A stretch of 64,000 nucleotides of DNA from Myxococcales bacterium (GTDB taxonomy: Bacteria; Myxococcota_A; Polyangia; Polyangiales; Polyangiaceae): positions 992,001-1,056,000 of the forward strand of contig JADJQX010000001.1 of the NCBI GenBank assembly GCA_016712525.1, in the 5' to 3' direction. Shown piece after piece: positions 43,320 through 52,487 of this stretch; the stretch's first letter is position 1, and each line of letters begins with the position of its first letter. The notes below the pieces were generated by a model. It was not told the DNA's origin, made no database searches, and saw only the letters and a program-made list of their open reading frames with translations. The position numbers were made by a program, and so were the translations under genes.

Positions 43320-44546
43320 ATGCCGGCGTCCCGTCTCCCGCGCATGACGCTCCCCGTACCCGGCCACGAGCCCTGGGACGGCGGCGCCGCGCGCGATGTC
43401 ACGGCACGCCTGCCCTCCCCGTCGAGCGGCGGCACGGTGCCGATCCGGGGCCCCGTGTCGGTGCCCACGCCGACCGAAGCAAGGATCGACGGGCGCTTCG
43501 AGGCGCTGCTCTCGCCGGGGACGCTGTTCGGTGGTCGCTACGTGATCGAACGTCCGCTCGGACGTGGCGGCGCCTCCCTCGTGGTGCTCGCGTACGAGCC
43601 CGCGGCCGATCGGTACGTGGCCCTCAAGGTGCTCGTCCCCTCGGCCCACACCCCGCCTCGGACGCTCGAGAGGTTCGAGCGCGAAGGGCACGCGATGGCC
43701 GCGATGGCCACGCCCCACGTGGTCAAGGTGCTCGCCGCGCACCGACACGAGCAAGGGTTTCCCTACCTCGTGATGGAATACCTCGAGGGCGAGGACCTCG
43801 CTCGGTACCGCGAGCGCCACGGCCCATTGCCTCACCAAATCGCCGTCGATTTCTTGCTCGAGGCGTGCGCAGGCCTCTCGCGTGCTCACGCCGCGGGCGT
43901 CGTGCACCGCGACCTCAAGCCCTCCAACATGTTCCTTGTCGCCGATCACGATCGCGGTCGACCGTGCCTCAAGCTCATCGACTTCGGGATCGCGAAGGTG
44001 GCTAGCGGGGAGCGCATCACCCACACGTCCGAGGTGTTCGGCTCGCCCGAGTACATGTCGCCCGAGCAGGTGCGCGCCTCGTCCGACGTCGACGCGCGCT
44101 CGGACATCTGGTCGATCGGGGTGTGCCTCTTCGAGCTCCTCTCGGGACGTGTGCCGTTCTCGGGGGAGTCGGTGCTCGAGGCCGGCTCGCGCATCCTCTT
44201 CGAGAAGCCGCGCTCGCTCCGCGCGCTCTGCCCCGAGGCGCCGGAGGGGCTCGTCGCGGTCGTCGAGCGATGCCTCGAGAAGAGCCCAAATCGCCGATAT
44301 TCTTCGGTCGACGACCTCGCGAAGGCCCTCGCACCGTTCGGATCCAAGGCCGCACGCACGGCGTCACGGCCGCGCCTCTCTGCCGTGGAGGCCGAGGTGC
44401 CCTTCATGGCGCGGAGGTCGACCGTCCGCGCGGCGTACGCGATCTTGGCCGTGGCGATCGTCACGTTCGTGTGGTCGATCGGCAGGCTCGTCGTGTCTCC
44501 CGCCGAAGCCCGCTCGAGAGCCGCGAGCACACCCGCGGCCCCCTGA
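43320..44546 (+). CDS. Ser/Thr protein kinase with C-terminal membrane anchor
   Basis: A 408-residue kinase with AGGGAGG before the ATG. The kinase domain spans about 70-340. Glycine loop LGRGGASLVVL, Lys103 (VALKVL), HRDLKPSN with Asp198 and Asn203, and DFG at 221-223 are all intact, with GSPEYMSPEQ as the activation segment end. The motifs predict an active Hanks-type kinase. A membrane helix lies at about 368-388 and the short tail is outside. The gene is convergent with the FHA-sigma54 gene (4-base gap). Confidence 0.93.
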   Translation: MPASRLPRMTLPVPGHEPWDGGAARDVTARLPSPSSGGTVPIRGPVSVPTPTEARIDGRFEALLSPGTLFGGRYVIERPLGRGGASLVVLAYEPAADRYVALKVLVPSAHTPPRTLERFEREGHAMAAMATPHVVKVLAAHRHEQGFPYLVMEYLEGEDLARYRERHGPLPHQIAVDFLLEACAGLSRAHAAGVVHRDLKPSNMFLVADHDRGRPCLKLIDFGIAKVASGERITHTSEVFGSPEYMSPEQVRASSDVDARSDIWSIGVCLFELLSGRVPFSGESVLEAGSRILFEKPRSLRALCPEAPEGLVAVVERCLEKSPNRRYSSVDDLAKALAPFGSKAARTASRPRLSAVEAEVPFMARRSTVRAAYAILAVAIVTFVWSIGRLVVSPAEARSRAASTPAAP

Positions 44547-44550
44547 AGCG

Positions 44551-45900
<1,350 letters not shown>

Positions 45901-45934
45901 CGGCGTCTCCCCATCGTATGCGTGCTCATCGCGC

Positions 45935-48760
45935 TCAAGGGCGCAAAATGCAGGTCGCCGCCGACATCACGAACAAGACCACCGAGATCGCGAGCGCGAC
46001 CCACGCCGAACGCGTGGACACCAAAGGTGCCACCGCCGGCCCCTGCGCACGAGCGGCTCCCCCGCTCGTGGGCCCAGAGCCGTGAATCCACCAGCCCCTC
46101 GAAGAGGCTGGAGACAGCTCGGGGAGATCTGTCACTTGCCGATTCGGCAATTCCACCTCGTTCTCGCGAGCCTCGTTCGCCTCCTTGGCCGCGCGGGCGA
46201 TGAGCTCGAGCGGGGCCGGGACGGGCACGGGCGCCGGCGTGGAGATCGCCACACCACCCCCTCCCAATGGCTTGCGCGACTCGGGCTCGAGGCCGACGAA
46301 GCGCGCGTCGAGGGCCCGGAGCGCCTCGCGCTGCGCCTCGAGGTGGGCCGGGCACTGCTCCCGGACGTACTCGGCCACGACGCGCGTATCGGCCACGAGG
46401 AGCGCCGACTCGATCGCCTTCGCCATCTCCGCCGCCGAGGGGAACCGCGCGTCGACGTCGCGGTTGAGCGCGCGCTCGAGCACCCGATCGAGCGCGTCCA
46501 CCCCGGTCTGCCGAATCGCCCCCGTGCACACCATGAGGGCGGTCTCGATCGGGTCCTCCGAGTCGAACAGCTTGGCGCCGCAGACGAGCTCCCAGAAGAC
46601 GACGCCCATCGCCCACAGATCGATGCGATGGTCGGATTTTTGGCCTCGAAAGCGCTCCGGCGCCATGTACGAGGCCTTGCCGCGGAGCTCGTTCCCCGTG
46701 GTGACCTCGGCACGACCGAGGGCCCGCGCGATGCCGAAGTCGATGACACGAACGGCGCCGTCGCTGCCGACCATCAGGTTCTGCGGCGAGATGTCACGGT
46801 GCACGAGCCCGAGGCGCTGACCGACCTCGTCGGCGGCGCTGTGCGCGGCCTCGAGCCCGCGGAGGGCGCCCACCACGATGGCCGCGGCGATGGGCAGAGG
46901 GAGCGCACGACGCCCGGCCGACGTGCGCGCGAGCTGCCCCACGCTCACGCCGAAGACGTACTCGAACACGAGCATGACGCCTTCGCCCGAGGTCACCACG
47001 TCCAGGATCGGCACGACGTTCGGGTGCGTGATGCGCGACGCCATGCGGGCCTCGTCGAGCATCATGCGCGAGAACTTGGGGTCGCTCGCGAGGCCGGCGT
47101 GCAGCTTCTTGATGGCCACGGTGCGCGAGAAGCCCGCCCCGCCGAACATCTTGCCGAGGTACACGGTCGCCATCCCGCCCGAGGCGATCGGCCGATCGAT
47201 CGCGTACCTTCCGGCGTCACCCTGCCCGTCGTGGCGCTGCGGTCCGGCTTGCGAGGGCGGAGGTTGCGCGTCGGCCGCCGGATCGCGCGTCATGACGAGC
47301 GTGCCCTTCAGCCACCTGAGATCGTTCGACGCCTCGGCGCCACGCGGAGCCTCGGGGAGGAGAGACGGCGGAACGGCGGGAGCCTCCGGGAGGAGGGACG
47401 GCGGGACCTGAGGTGCGTCCGGGAGGAGCGACGGCGGACGGCTCGTGGCCGCACGGCCCGAAGGGCTCAGCGCGTTGGGACGCGTGACCGCGGTCTCGGT
47501 GACCGAGGTAGCTCGACGCACGATCTCGGCTCCCGTCGACGACAGCACCACGCCGGTGTCGTCGACCAGGTAGTGCACTTGAGACGTCTCTTCGTCGTGG
47601 ACCCCGTCGATCTCCGCGATGCCGCGCGGACGCTCGGAGCGGTCGGCCTTCACCTCGGTCACGAGCACCGGCGCCGACCGCGCGTCGGCCAGCGCACCCG
47701 GATAGCTCGCTGCCTCGGCCTCGGCGGTGCGCCCGAGCGGGTCGCCGGGTGTGTCCGACCCCATGCTGAGGCGCGCCTCGTCGATCATCACGCGCACGAG
47801 CTGATCGAGCGTGACGATGGATCGCCCATCGCCATCGGCGGGTGAGGGGTCCGGCTCCTCGGCAGGGATGAGCCCAAGGCCGATCCGCAGCTCACGCGCG
47901 AAGACCCACGCCGCGGCGTAGCGTTCTTGCCGTGAGACCGAGAGCGCCTTCTCGAACACGGCCACGAGGGCGTTCGGGAGCCCGTCCTTCGCCACGGCCG
48001 CCTCGACGAACCGACGGCGCGTGTCCCGGGCATCGGCTCCTTCGGTCTCGACGAGCGCGGCGAGATCGGCCCCGAGGAGCCCCATCGCGAGGGCGGCGAC
48101 GCCGTACACGTCGGTCCGCGCGTCGGCGAGGAGCTCGCCTTTCCGCTGCTCGGGGGCGAGCGTCAAGAGCACGCCCGCGCTGCTCGCGCCCGGCACCTTG
48201 CGGTAGCTCTCCGAGACGAGCCGCGCGAACGCGATGTCGGGGATGGCGAGGCGCTGCCCCTTGCGCTCCGGATCGACGAGCACGCTCTCCGACCGGAGCG
48301 CGCCGTGCACGACGCCCTTGCCGTGAGCCGTCTCGAGCAAATCTAGGATTTCACAAACGAATTCCATGGCGACCGGCCCCGGGAGGCGACCACCCCAGTG
48401 CCTTCGAAGCTCCTCGAGCGACTCTCCCGTGACGAGCTCGGTGACGACCACGGCGCGCTCCGAGTCGCCCGTTCCGGTCGCGAGGGTCTTGGGGATCCCG
48501 GGCGTGAGCACGCGGTTCACGTGCGTGGTCTCGTGGATCCACCGCTCGAGGGCGCGCTCACGGAGGCGCAGCCACAGGACGTAGCCGAGCGCGCGCTTGC
48601 CCTCGGCGTCCTCGACCTCGTAGCAGTGGCCACGCCGGTCGGCCCGCACGACGCGCACGACGCGGTACCCGGAATGGACCTCGGCCCCGACGGCGAGCAC
48701 GCCGTTCCCTCGCGGGGCCTTGGGCGCTTCGGGGTCAGCGTTTCTTGAGGTCGATGGCAT
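45935..48760 (-). CDS. Pseudokinase-kinase fusion Ser/Thr protein kinase with C-terminal membrane helix
   Basis: A 941-residue protein. Residues about 25-300 are a kinase fold lacking catalytic motifs: HGALRSESV instead of HRDLKPEN and IPDIAFA instead of DFG. A Pro-rich linker with three PPSLLP units follows (about 445-480). Residues about 518-790 form an intact kinase: IASGGMATVYLG, AIKKLH, HRDISPQN near 653-660, DFGIAR and GKASYMAPERF. A membrane helix near 915-938 ends the protein. The first domain is presumably a regulatory pseudokinase. The start overlaps the end of the preceding gene by 26 bases. Confidence 0.9.
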   Translation of the reverse strand: MPSTSRNADPEAPKAPRGNGVLAVGAEVHSGYRVVRVVRADRRGHCYEVEDAEGKRALGYVLWLRLRERALERWIHETTHVNRVLTPGIPKTLATGTGDSERAVVVTELVTGESLEELRRHWGGRLPGPVAMEFVCEILDLLETAHGKGVVHGALRSESVLVDPERKGQRLAIPDIAFARLVSESYRKVPGASSAGVLLTLAPEQRKGELLADARTDVYGVAALAMGLLGADLAALVETEGADARDTRRRFVEAAVAKDGLPNALVAVFEKALSVSRQERYAAAWVFARELRIGLGLIPAEEPDPSPADGDGRSIVTLDQLVRVMIDEARLSMGSDTPGDPLGRTAEAEAASYPGALADARSAPVLVTEVKADRSERPRGIAEIDGVHDEETSQVHYLVDDTGVVLSSTGAEIVRRATSVTETAVTRPNALSPSGRAATSRPPSLLPDAPQVPPSLLPEAPAVPPSLLPEAPRGAEASNDLRWLKGTLVMTRDPAADAQPPPSQAGPQRHDGQGDAGRYAIDRPIASGGMATVYLGKMFGGAGFSRTVAIKKLHAGLASDPKFSRMMLDEARMASRITHPNVVPILDVVTSGEGVMLVFEYVFGVSVGQLARTSAGRRALPLPIAAAIVVGALRGLEAAHSAADEVGQRLGLVHRDISPQNLMVGSDGAVRVIDFGIARALGRAEVTTGNELRGKASYMAPERFRGQKSDHRIDLWAMGVVFWELVCGAKLFDSEDPIETALMVCTGAIRQTGVDALDRVLERALNRDVDARFPSAAEMAKAIESALLVADTRVVAEYVREQCPAHLEAQREALRALDARFVGLEPESRKPLGGGGVAISTPAPVPVPAPLELIARAAKEANEARENEVELPNRQVTDLPELSPASSRGWWIHGSGPTSGGAARAQGPAVAPLVSTRSAWVALAISVVLFVMSAATCILRP

Positions 48761-49346
48761 AGGAGGTGGGGCTGGGCGCTGCCGGCTCGCTCTTCGATGC
48801 CTTTCGGCGGATGCTCGAGGCGCGGGTGAGCCGACGGAGGAGCTCGGGGGTCATCGGCGGGAGCCGCGACGCCGTCGGCTGGGGCTCGACGGGGTCCAAG
48901 ATGACCGAGAGCACGCGGGCGAGCTCGTCGGCCGAAGCGAAGCGCGAAGAGGCGGTAGGCGCGAGCGCTCGCGCGAAGGCTTCGGCCAGAACGGCGGGGC
49001 AATCGGGCCGCGCGGCGCGCACGGACTCGGCCACGCTGGGGACGGCATCGCGCGTGAGGGGCTCCCCCGTGAGGAGCTCGATCATGCAGGCTGCCACCGC
49101 CGCCACGTCCCTGTAGAGCGGGTCGTCACCGACCACGCTCACCGCGAGCTCGATGTGCCTCGCCCACGCCACGTCGGCGTCCATCGTCGCGAGCTCCTTG
49201 CGGTAAGCGTGCGCGATCCCGACGGCGGTCGCCATGTCGTGGCCCGTGGACACGACCTCTTCGACGGTCATGGTGGCGCGGTCGGGCATGGGCCCGCGAG
49301 GCAAGGTGATGCGCTCGGGGACGAGCGTCGGACGCCCCGGCTTCAT
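48735..49346 (-). CDS. Kinase C-lobe-like remnant protein
   Basis: A 203-residue protein whose residues about 80-150 resemble the C-terminal lobe of a bacterial Ser/Thr kinase. YRDVAAVAACMIELLTGEPL aligns with the DVYSLGVVLYELLTG helix, and PSVAESVRAARPDCP..RALAPTASSRFASADELARVL aligns with the final helices of the fold. No glycine loop, HRD or DFG is present. It starts inside the stop of the upstream pseudokinase gene (ATGA overlap). It overlaps the large kinase gene by 26 bases. It is either a remnant or a dedicated scaffold of this kinase operon. Confidence 0.65.
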   Translation of the reverse strand: MKPGRPTLVPERITLPRGPMPDRATMTVEEVVSTGHDMATAVGIAHAYRKELATMDADVAWARHIELAVSVVGDDPLYRDVAAVAACMIELLTGEPLTRDAVPSVAESVRAARPDCPAVLAEAFARALAPTASSRFASADELARVLSVILDPVEPQPTASRLPPMTPELLRRLTRASSIRRKASKSEPAAPSPTSYAIDLKKR

Positions 49347-50854
49347 CGGGGCTCCGTGAGCGAGACGCCCGCGTGAAGGCGAACGACGGCGTGCGCACCT
49401 TCCCCTTCATGGGCGCCGTGCGGCCGCGATCGGAGCGCCCAGGCGAACACCGCGACGGAGAAGAACATGAGCACGAACGCGCTGACGAGCGCGACCCGCG
49501 ACGCCAAGGGCCACGCGGATGGAGGTGCCTTCGGAGGGATCGGCGCGAGCTCTTCGACCGGAGGAAGCGGAGGAGCGGGAGGAGGAGCGACGCTCGGCAC
49601 CTCCGCCGGGGCATCCGGAGGCTGAGACCGCTCCACGTGGACGGCGCGAGGCCGCGACGACGCGAAGACGGGCTCGTCGTCCCGTGGCGGGACACGCGAG
49701 TACGATCCGAGGCCCGGCGGGCGAGACACCGGCCCCGGCGCGAGGCTCGGCGGGGCCACCGAGACGGCGAGCGGCTGCGGCGGAACCGACGGCGCCATCA
49801 CCAAGGTGCTGCGGGCCGTGACGACGGGCTCCTCCGGCGCGACGCTCGTGACGACGTCGTCCGCGGGGGCAGGCCTCGCCGGTGCGGGAGGCGGCGGGCG
49901 ATCGAGCTCGGCCTCGAGGAGCACCCGTTCGTAGTCCGAGAGCGTCGTGACGGTCGGCTCGTCCGGGGCGAAGAGGGGCGGCTCGTCGTCGACGGGCTCG
50001 GCCGGCTTGCCCGCCACCACGTTTCGGAGCGCCGTGGCGAGCTCATCGGCCGAGAGCCAACGCTCGGCCTTCTTGAACTTGAGCGCCTTGTCGACGACGT
50101 CGACCACCTCGTCGGGCACGAGATCCTCGCCCACGGCCATGCGGAGCGAGCGCGCCGACGACAGCGTCGCCGAGTACAAGAACCCGTCGGGAGAGTCGCT
50201 CGGGTGGACGTGCTGCCCCGAGAGCAGCAAAAAGAGGATCGCGCCCACGGCGAAGAGGTCCGACTGCGCGTCGACGAGCTCGCGGTGACCTCGGGCCTGT
50301 TCGGGTGCGAGGAACTGCGGCGTCCCGAGCACGAGCCCCATGGCGGTGAGGTCCTCGGCGGAGCTCACGACCCTCGCGAAGCCGAAGTCGGCGATCTTGA
50401 CCTGCCCGTGTTGCACCAGCACGAGCTCGGGTCGCAGGTTGCGGTGCACGATGCCCTCCGCGTGCGCGCACTCGAGCGCGTCGAGCACCTGCGTGATCAG
50501 ATCGACGGCGAGATCGAGCGGAATGCGGCCACCGAACGCCTTGCGGATGTCCTCGAGGGTCTCGCCTTCGACCGGGTCGGTCACGAGCACGGGGCGCCCG
50601 TCGGGGAGCACGTCGTCGTCGATGACCTTGATGATGGCGGGGTGCGTGATGGTGTTCGCCACGTACGCTTCGCGGCGGAACCGAGCGGAGAGCGTCTCGT
50701 CCGTGCAGAGGTGGGGGTGCAGCACGCGCACGACGACCCGGCACCCGTTGCGGTGGTCCGCGAGGTAGGCCTGGCTCGTCTCACTCATCCGTAGGAACCG
50801 GACGATCTTCCACTTTTTGCAGAGGACGTCGCCCGGTCGAAGATTCGCCTGCAC
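49343..50854 (-). CDS. Membrane-anchored pseudokinase of Ser/Thr kinase family
   Basis: A 503-residue protein from a GTG start with GGAGAGGTGG upstream. Residues about 15-280 form the kinase fold. Key residues are altered: the VAIK Lys is Arg43 (VVVRVL), HRD is HRN (Asn139), and the catalytic-loop Asn is Leu144 (HRNLRPEL). DFG (156-158) and GTPQFLAPEQ remain. The glycine loop is absent (RFLRMSETSQAY). It is therefore probably inactive. A long Pro-rich region leads to a membrane helix near 465-485. It is the first gene of the four-gene operon. Confidence 0.88.
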   Translation of the reverse strand: MQANLRPGDVLCKKWKIVRFLRMSETSQAYLADHRNGCRVVVRVLHPHLCTDETLSARFRREAYVANTITHPAIIKVIDDDVLPDGRPVLVTDPVEGETLEDIRKAFGGRIPLDLAVDLITQVLDALECAHAEGIVHRNLRPELVLVQHGQVKIADFGFARVVSSAEDLTAMGLVLGTPQFLAPEQARGHRELVDAQSDLFAVGAILFLLLSGQHVHPSDSPDGFLYSATLSSARSLRMAVGEDLVPDEVVDVVDKALKFKKAERWLSADELATALRNVVAGKPAEPVDDEPPLFAPDEPTVTTLSDYERVLLEAELDRPPPPAPARPAPADDVVTSVAPEEPVVTARSTLVMAPSVPPQPLAVSVAPPSLAPGPVSRPPGLGSYSRVPPRDDEPVFASSRPRAVHVERSQPPDAPAEVPSVAPPPAPPLPPVEELAPIPPKAPPSAWPLASRVALVSAFVLMFFSVAVFAWALRSRPHGAHEGEGAHAVVRLHAGVSLTEPR

Positions 50855-51156
50855 GAACCACCTCTCCGCGGCAAAAGGTGCTCGAGGGATCCGGCGGGAT
50901 GGGACCGGGGGGGAAAGCCGGATCTCCCTCGAGCAGAGCGCAAGAGAGCACGGAGTATGCCGCGGACGTATTCCAGTGATATCGGACACTTCCAGGCACG
51001 ACGGCCGAAGGTCGCTGCGGAGGGTTGGCGTCACCCGATGGAGCGCACCCTCACTCGAAGGGCTCTCTGGATCGGGCTCGAGTCACCCAAGGTCACGCAT
51101 TGATGAGGCACGCCCAAGGAGGCGCTGCGTGCGTGGTCGGGAGGCGGCGAGGCGCG
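50855..51156. other. 302-base intergenic region between kinase operon and lipoprotein gene
   Basis: The region upstream of the minus-strand kinase operon. It contains the leader hairpin at 50881-50933 and, farther upstream, an AT-rich patch near 50965-50990 that may hold the promoter. I see no gene. Confidence 0.5.
50881..50933 (-). promoter_or_regulatory. Long leader hairpin upstream of kinase operon
   Basis: Left arm 50881-50895 (CTCGAGGGATCCGGC) pairs with right arm 50917-50933 (GCCGGATCTCCCTCGAG): 15 base pairs with a two-base bulge and a 21-base loop. On the minus-strand mRNA it lies about 27 bases upstream of the GTG at 50854, just before the ribosome site. It could control translation or stability of the operon message. 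Confidence 0.45.
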
Positions 51157-51981
51157 TCACTTCGGCGTGCGGACGATGCTCCCGCCGACGATCGCGTAGG
51201 TGTGCGTCGCGGTCTGGCAGCCCGTGGCCACGCAGTGCCCTTCGGCCGCGACGCCCGTGCGCGAGACGTTGGGCGTGCGGTTGAGGCTGAACGTCTGCGG
51301 GTTCGTTCCCGAGGAGCTCGACGACGCGCGGTACACGGCGATCGTGGCGGTCGCCTCGGCGCGCAGGTACTGGACGCTCGTGCAAAAGAGCATGTTCTCT
51401 TTGCGCTGAAGGGTGAGCGTGTCCGCCTCGAGCGAGCGGATCTCGAACGTGGTCGCGGGCGCCCCGAGGCTCACCCAATAGAGGCGCGTGCCGCTGACCG
51501 TGAAGCGCACGGGCTGCGCCAGGGCGAGCGTCGTGTAGCTCGCGACGGGCGCTGCGCAGCCCGAGAGGGGGCAGGTGTGGAAGCCGCGGCTATCGCGGTA
51601 GACGAGGGTCGTGTCGTTGAAGTCGAACCCGAGCACGGGGAAGGTCGTGCCGTCGACGAGGACGACCGGAGGGCCCGCGTCGACCGCGCCATCGGGGGTC
51701 GCGTCCGCGCTCGCGTCGGCCGCGCCACCGTCGATGTCTCCGTCGGCTTCGGCGTCGAGGCTCGCGGCGTCGAGGTTGGCCGGCGCATCGGCGCCCGCGT
51801 CGACCGGAACGCTCGCCTCGGGGACGCTCGCCTCGCTCGGCGCCACCGACGTGTCCGCCGCCTGCCCCGCGTCGTCTCCCGGAGCGGGCACGACGCCTTC
51901 ATCCCCGAGACAGCCCACCACGGCGGCTCCCCCCGCGATCGCAAGAACGCCGAATCCCACGACGAAGCCGCTTCGTTTCAT
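51157..51981 (-). CDS. Lipoprotein with Asp/Ala-rich linker
   Basis: A 274-residue protein with signal MKRSGFVVGFGVLAIAGGAAVVGC. A long Asp/Ala/Ser linker (to about residue 105) is followed by a beta-rich domain with repeating units such as TTFPVLGFDFNDTTLVYRD and RFTVSGTRLYWVSLGAPATTF. It matches the style of the larger lipoprotein at 24078, which has similar ALYFR/ALYVT strands, and may be a short propeller-like relative. Cys pairs occur at CPLSGC and CVATGC. Confidence 0.6.
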   Translation of the reverse strand: MKRSGFVVGFGVLAIAGGAAVVGCLGDEGVVPAPGDDAGQAADTSVAPSEASVPEASVPVDAGADAPANLDAASLDAEADGDIDGGAADASADATPDGAVDAGPPVVLVDGTTFPVLGFDFNDTTLVYRDSRGFHTCPLSGCAAPVASYTTLALAQPVRFTVSGTRLYWVSLGAPATTFEIRSLEADTLTLQRKENMLFCTSVQYLRAEATATIAVYRASSSSSGTNPQTFSLNRTPNVSRTGVAAEGHCVATGCQTATHTYAIVGGSIVRTPK

Positions 51982-52487
51982 GTTTTGTCCTCCACCCCTC
52001 GGTTACGCAGCTCGGTGCCCGCCGTCGCACGTCTCGTGTCTTCTCGCCCTCGGAAAGAGCGCCATTCCGTCACGCGGAACGCCTTCGTCCCTCCGCGGGC
52101 CCCCGTCCGGAGCCGCCGAACGCCATCCCCGACCCGCGGGCCCCCGTTCGGAGCCGCCGAACGCCATCCCCGACCGCGGGCCCCCGTTCGGAGCCGCCGA
52201 ACGCCATCCCCGGCTCCGCGGGCCCCCGTTCGGAGCCGCCGAACGCCATCCCCGGCTCGCGGGCCCCCGTTCGGAGCCGCCGAACGCCATCCCCGGCTCG
52301 CGGGCCCCCGTTCGGAGCCGCCGAACGCCATCCCCGGCTCCCCGAATGCCGGTTTGGGCGTCGAAATGCCATCCTCCCCTTCCCCGATGCCGTTTCGGGC
52401 CCCGAATCGCTGTCCGTGGCGCTGCGGGAGGACGCTCCACCAGGGGGAGACCCTTCCCGCAGCGGGCCACGGCCCTCGTCACGCCGC
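51982..52487. other. 506-base intergenic region dominated by the minisatellite
   Basis: Apart from the repeat array at 52095-52341 and degenerate copies to about 52420, I see no gene or clear promoter. Open frames on both strands across it are artefacts of the repeat. Confidence 0.6.
52095..52341. repeat. Hairpin-forming minisatellite, six 40-42 bp units
   Basis: Six units start at 52095, 52136, 52176, 52218, 52259 and 52300. Each reads gcgggcccccgttcggagcc then gccgaacgccatccccg plus 3-5 variable bases. GTTCGG-agccg-CCGAAC inside each unit is a perfect 6-bp hairpin; the first unit has a mismatch (gtccgg). Decayed copies continue to about 52420 (gccggtttgggcgtcgaaatgcc). It sits between two minus-strand lipoprotein genes. 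Confidence 0.9.

Noticed and set aside
47325..47420. PPSLLP triple repeat as a separate functional unit
   Set aside because: It is part of the proline-rich linker of the 941-residue kinase. Slippage-type repeats are common in such linkers.
52095..52341. CRISPR array
   Set aside because: The units are contiguous with no unique spacers and no cas genes nearby. It is a minisatellite.
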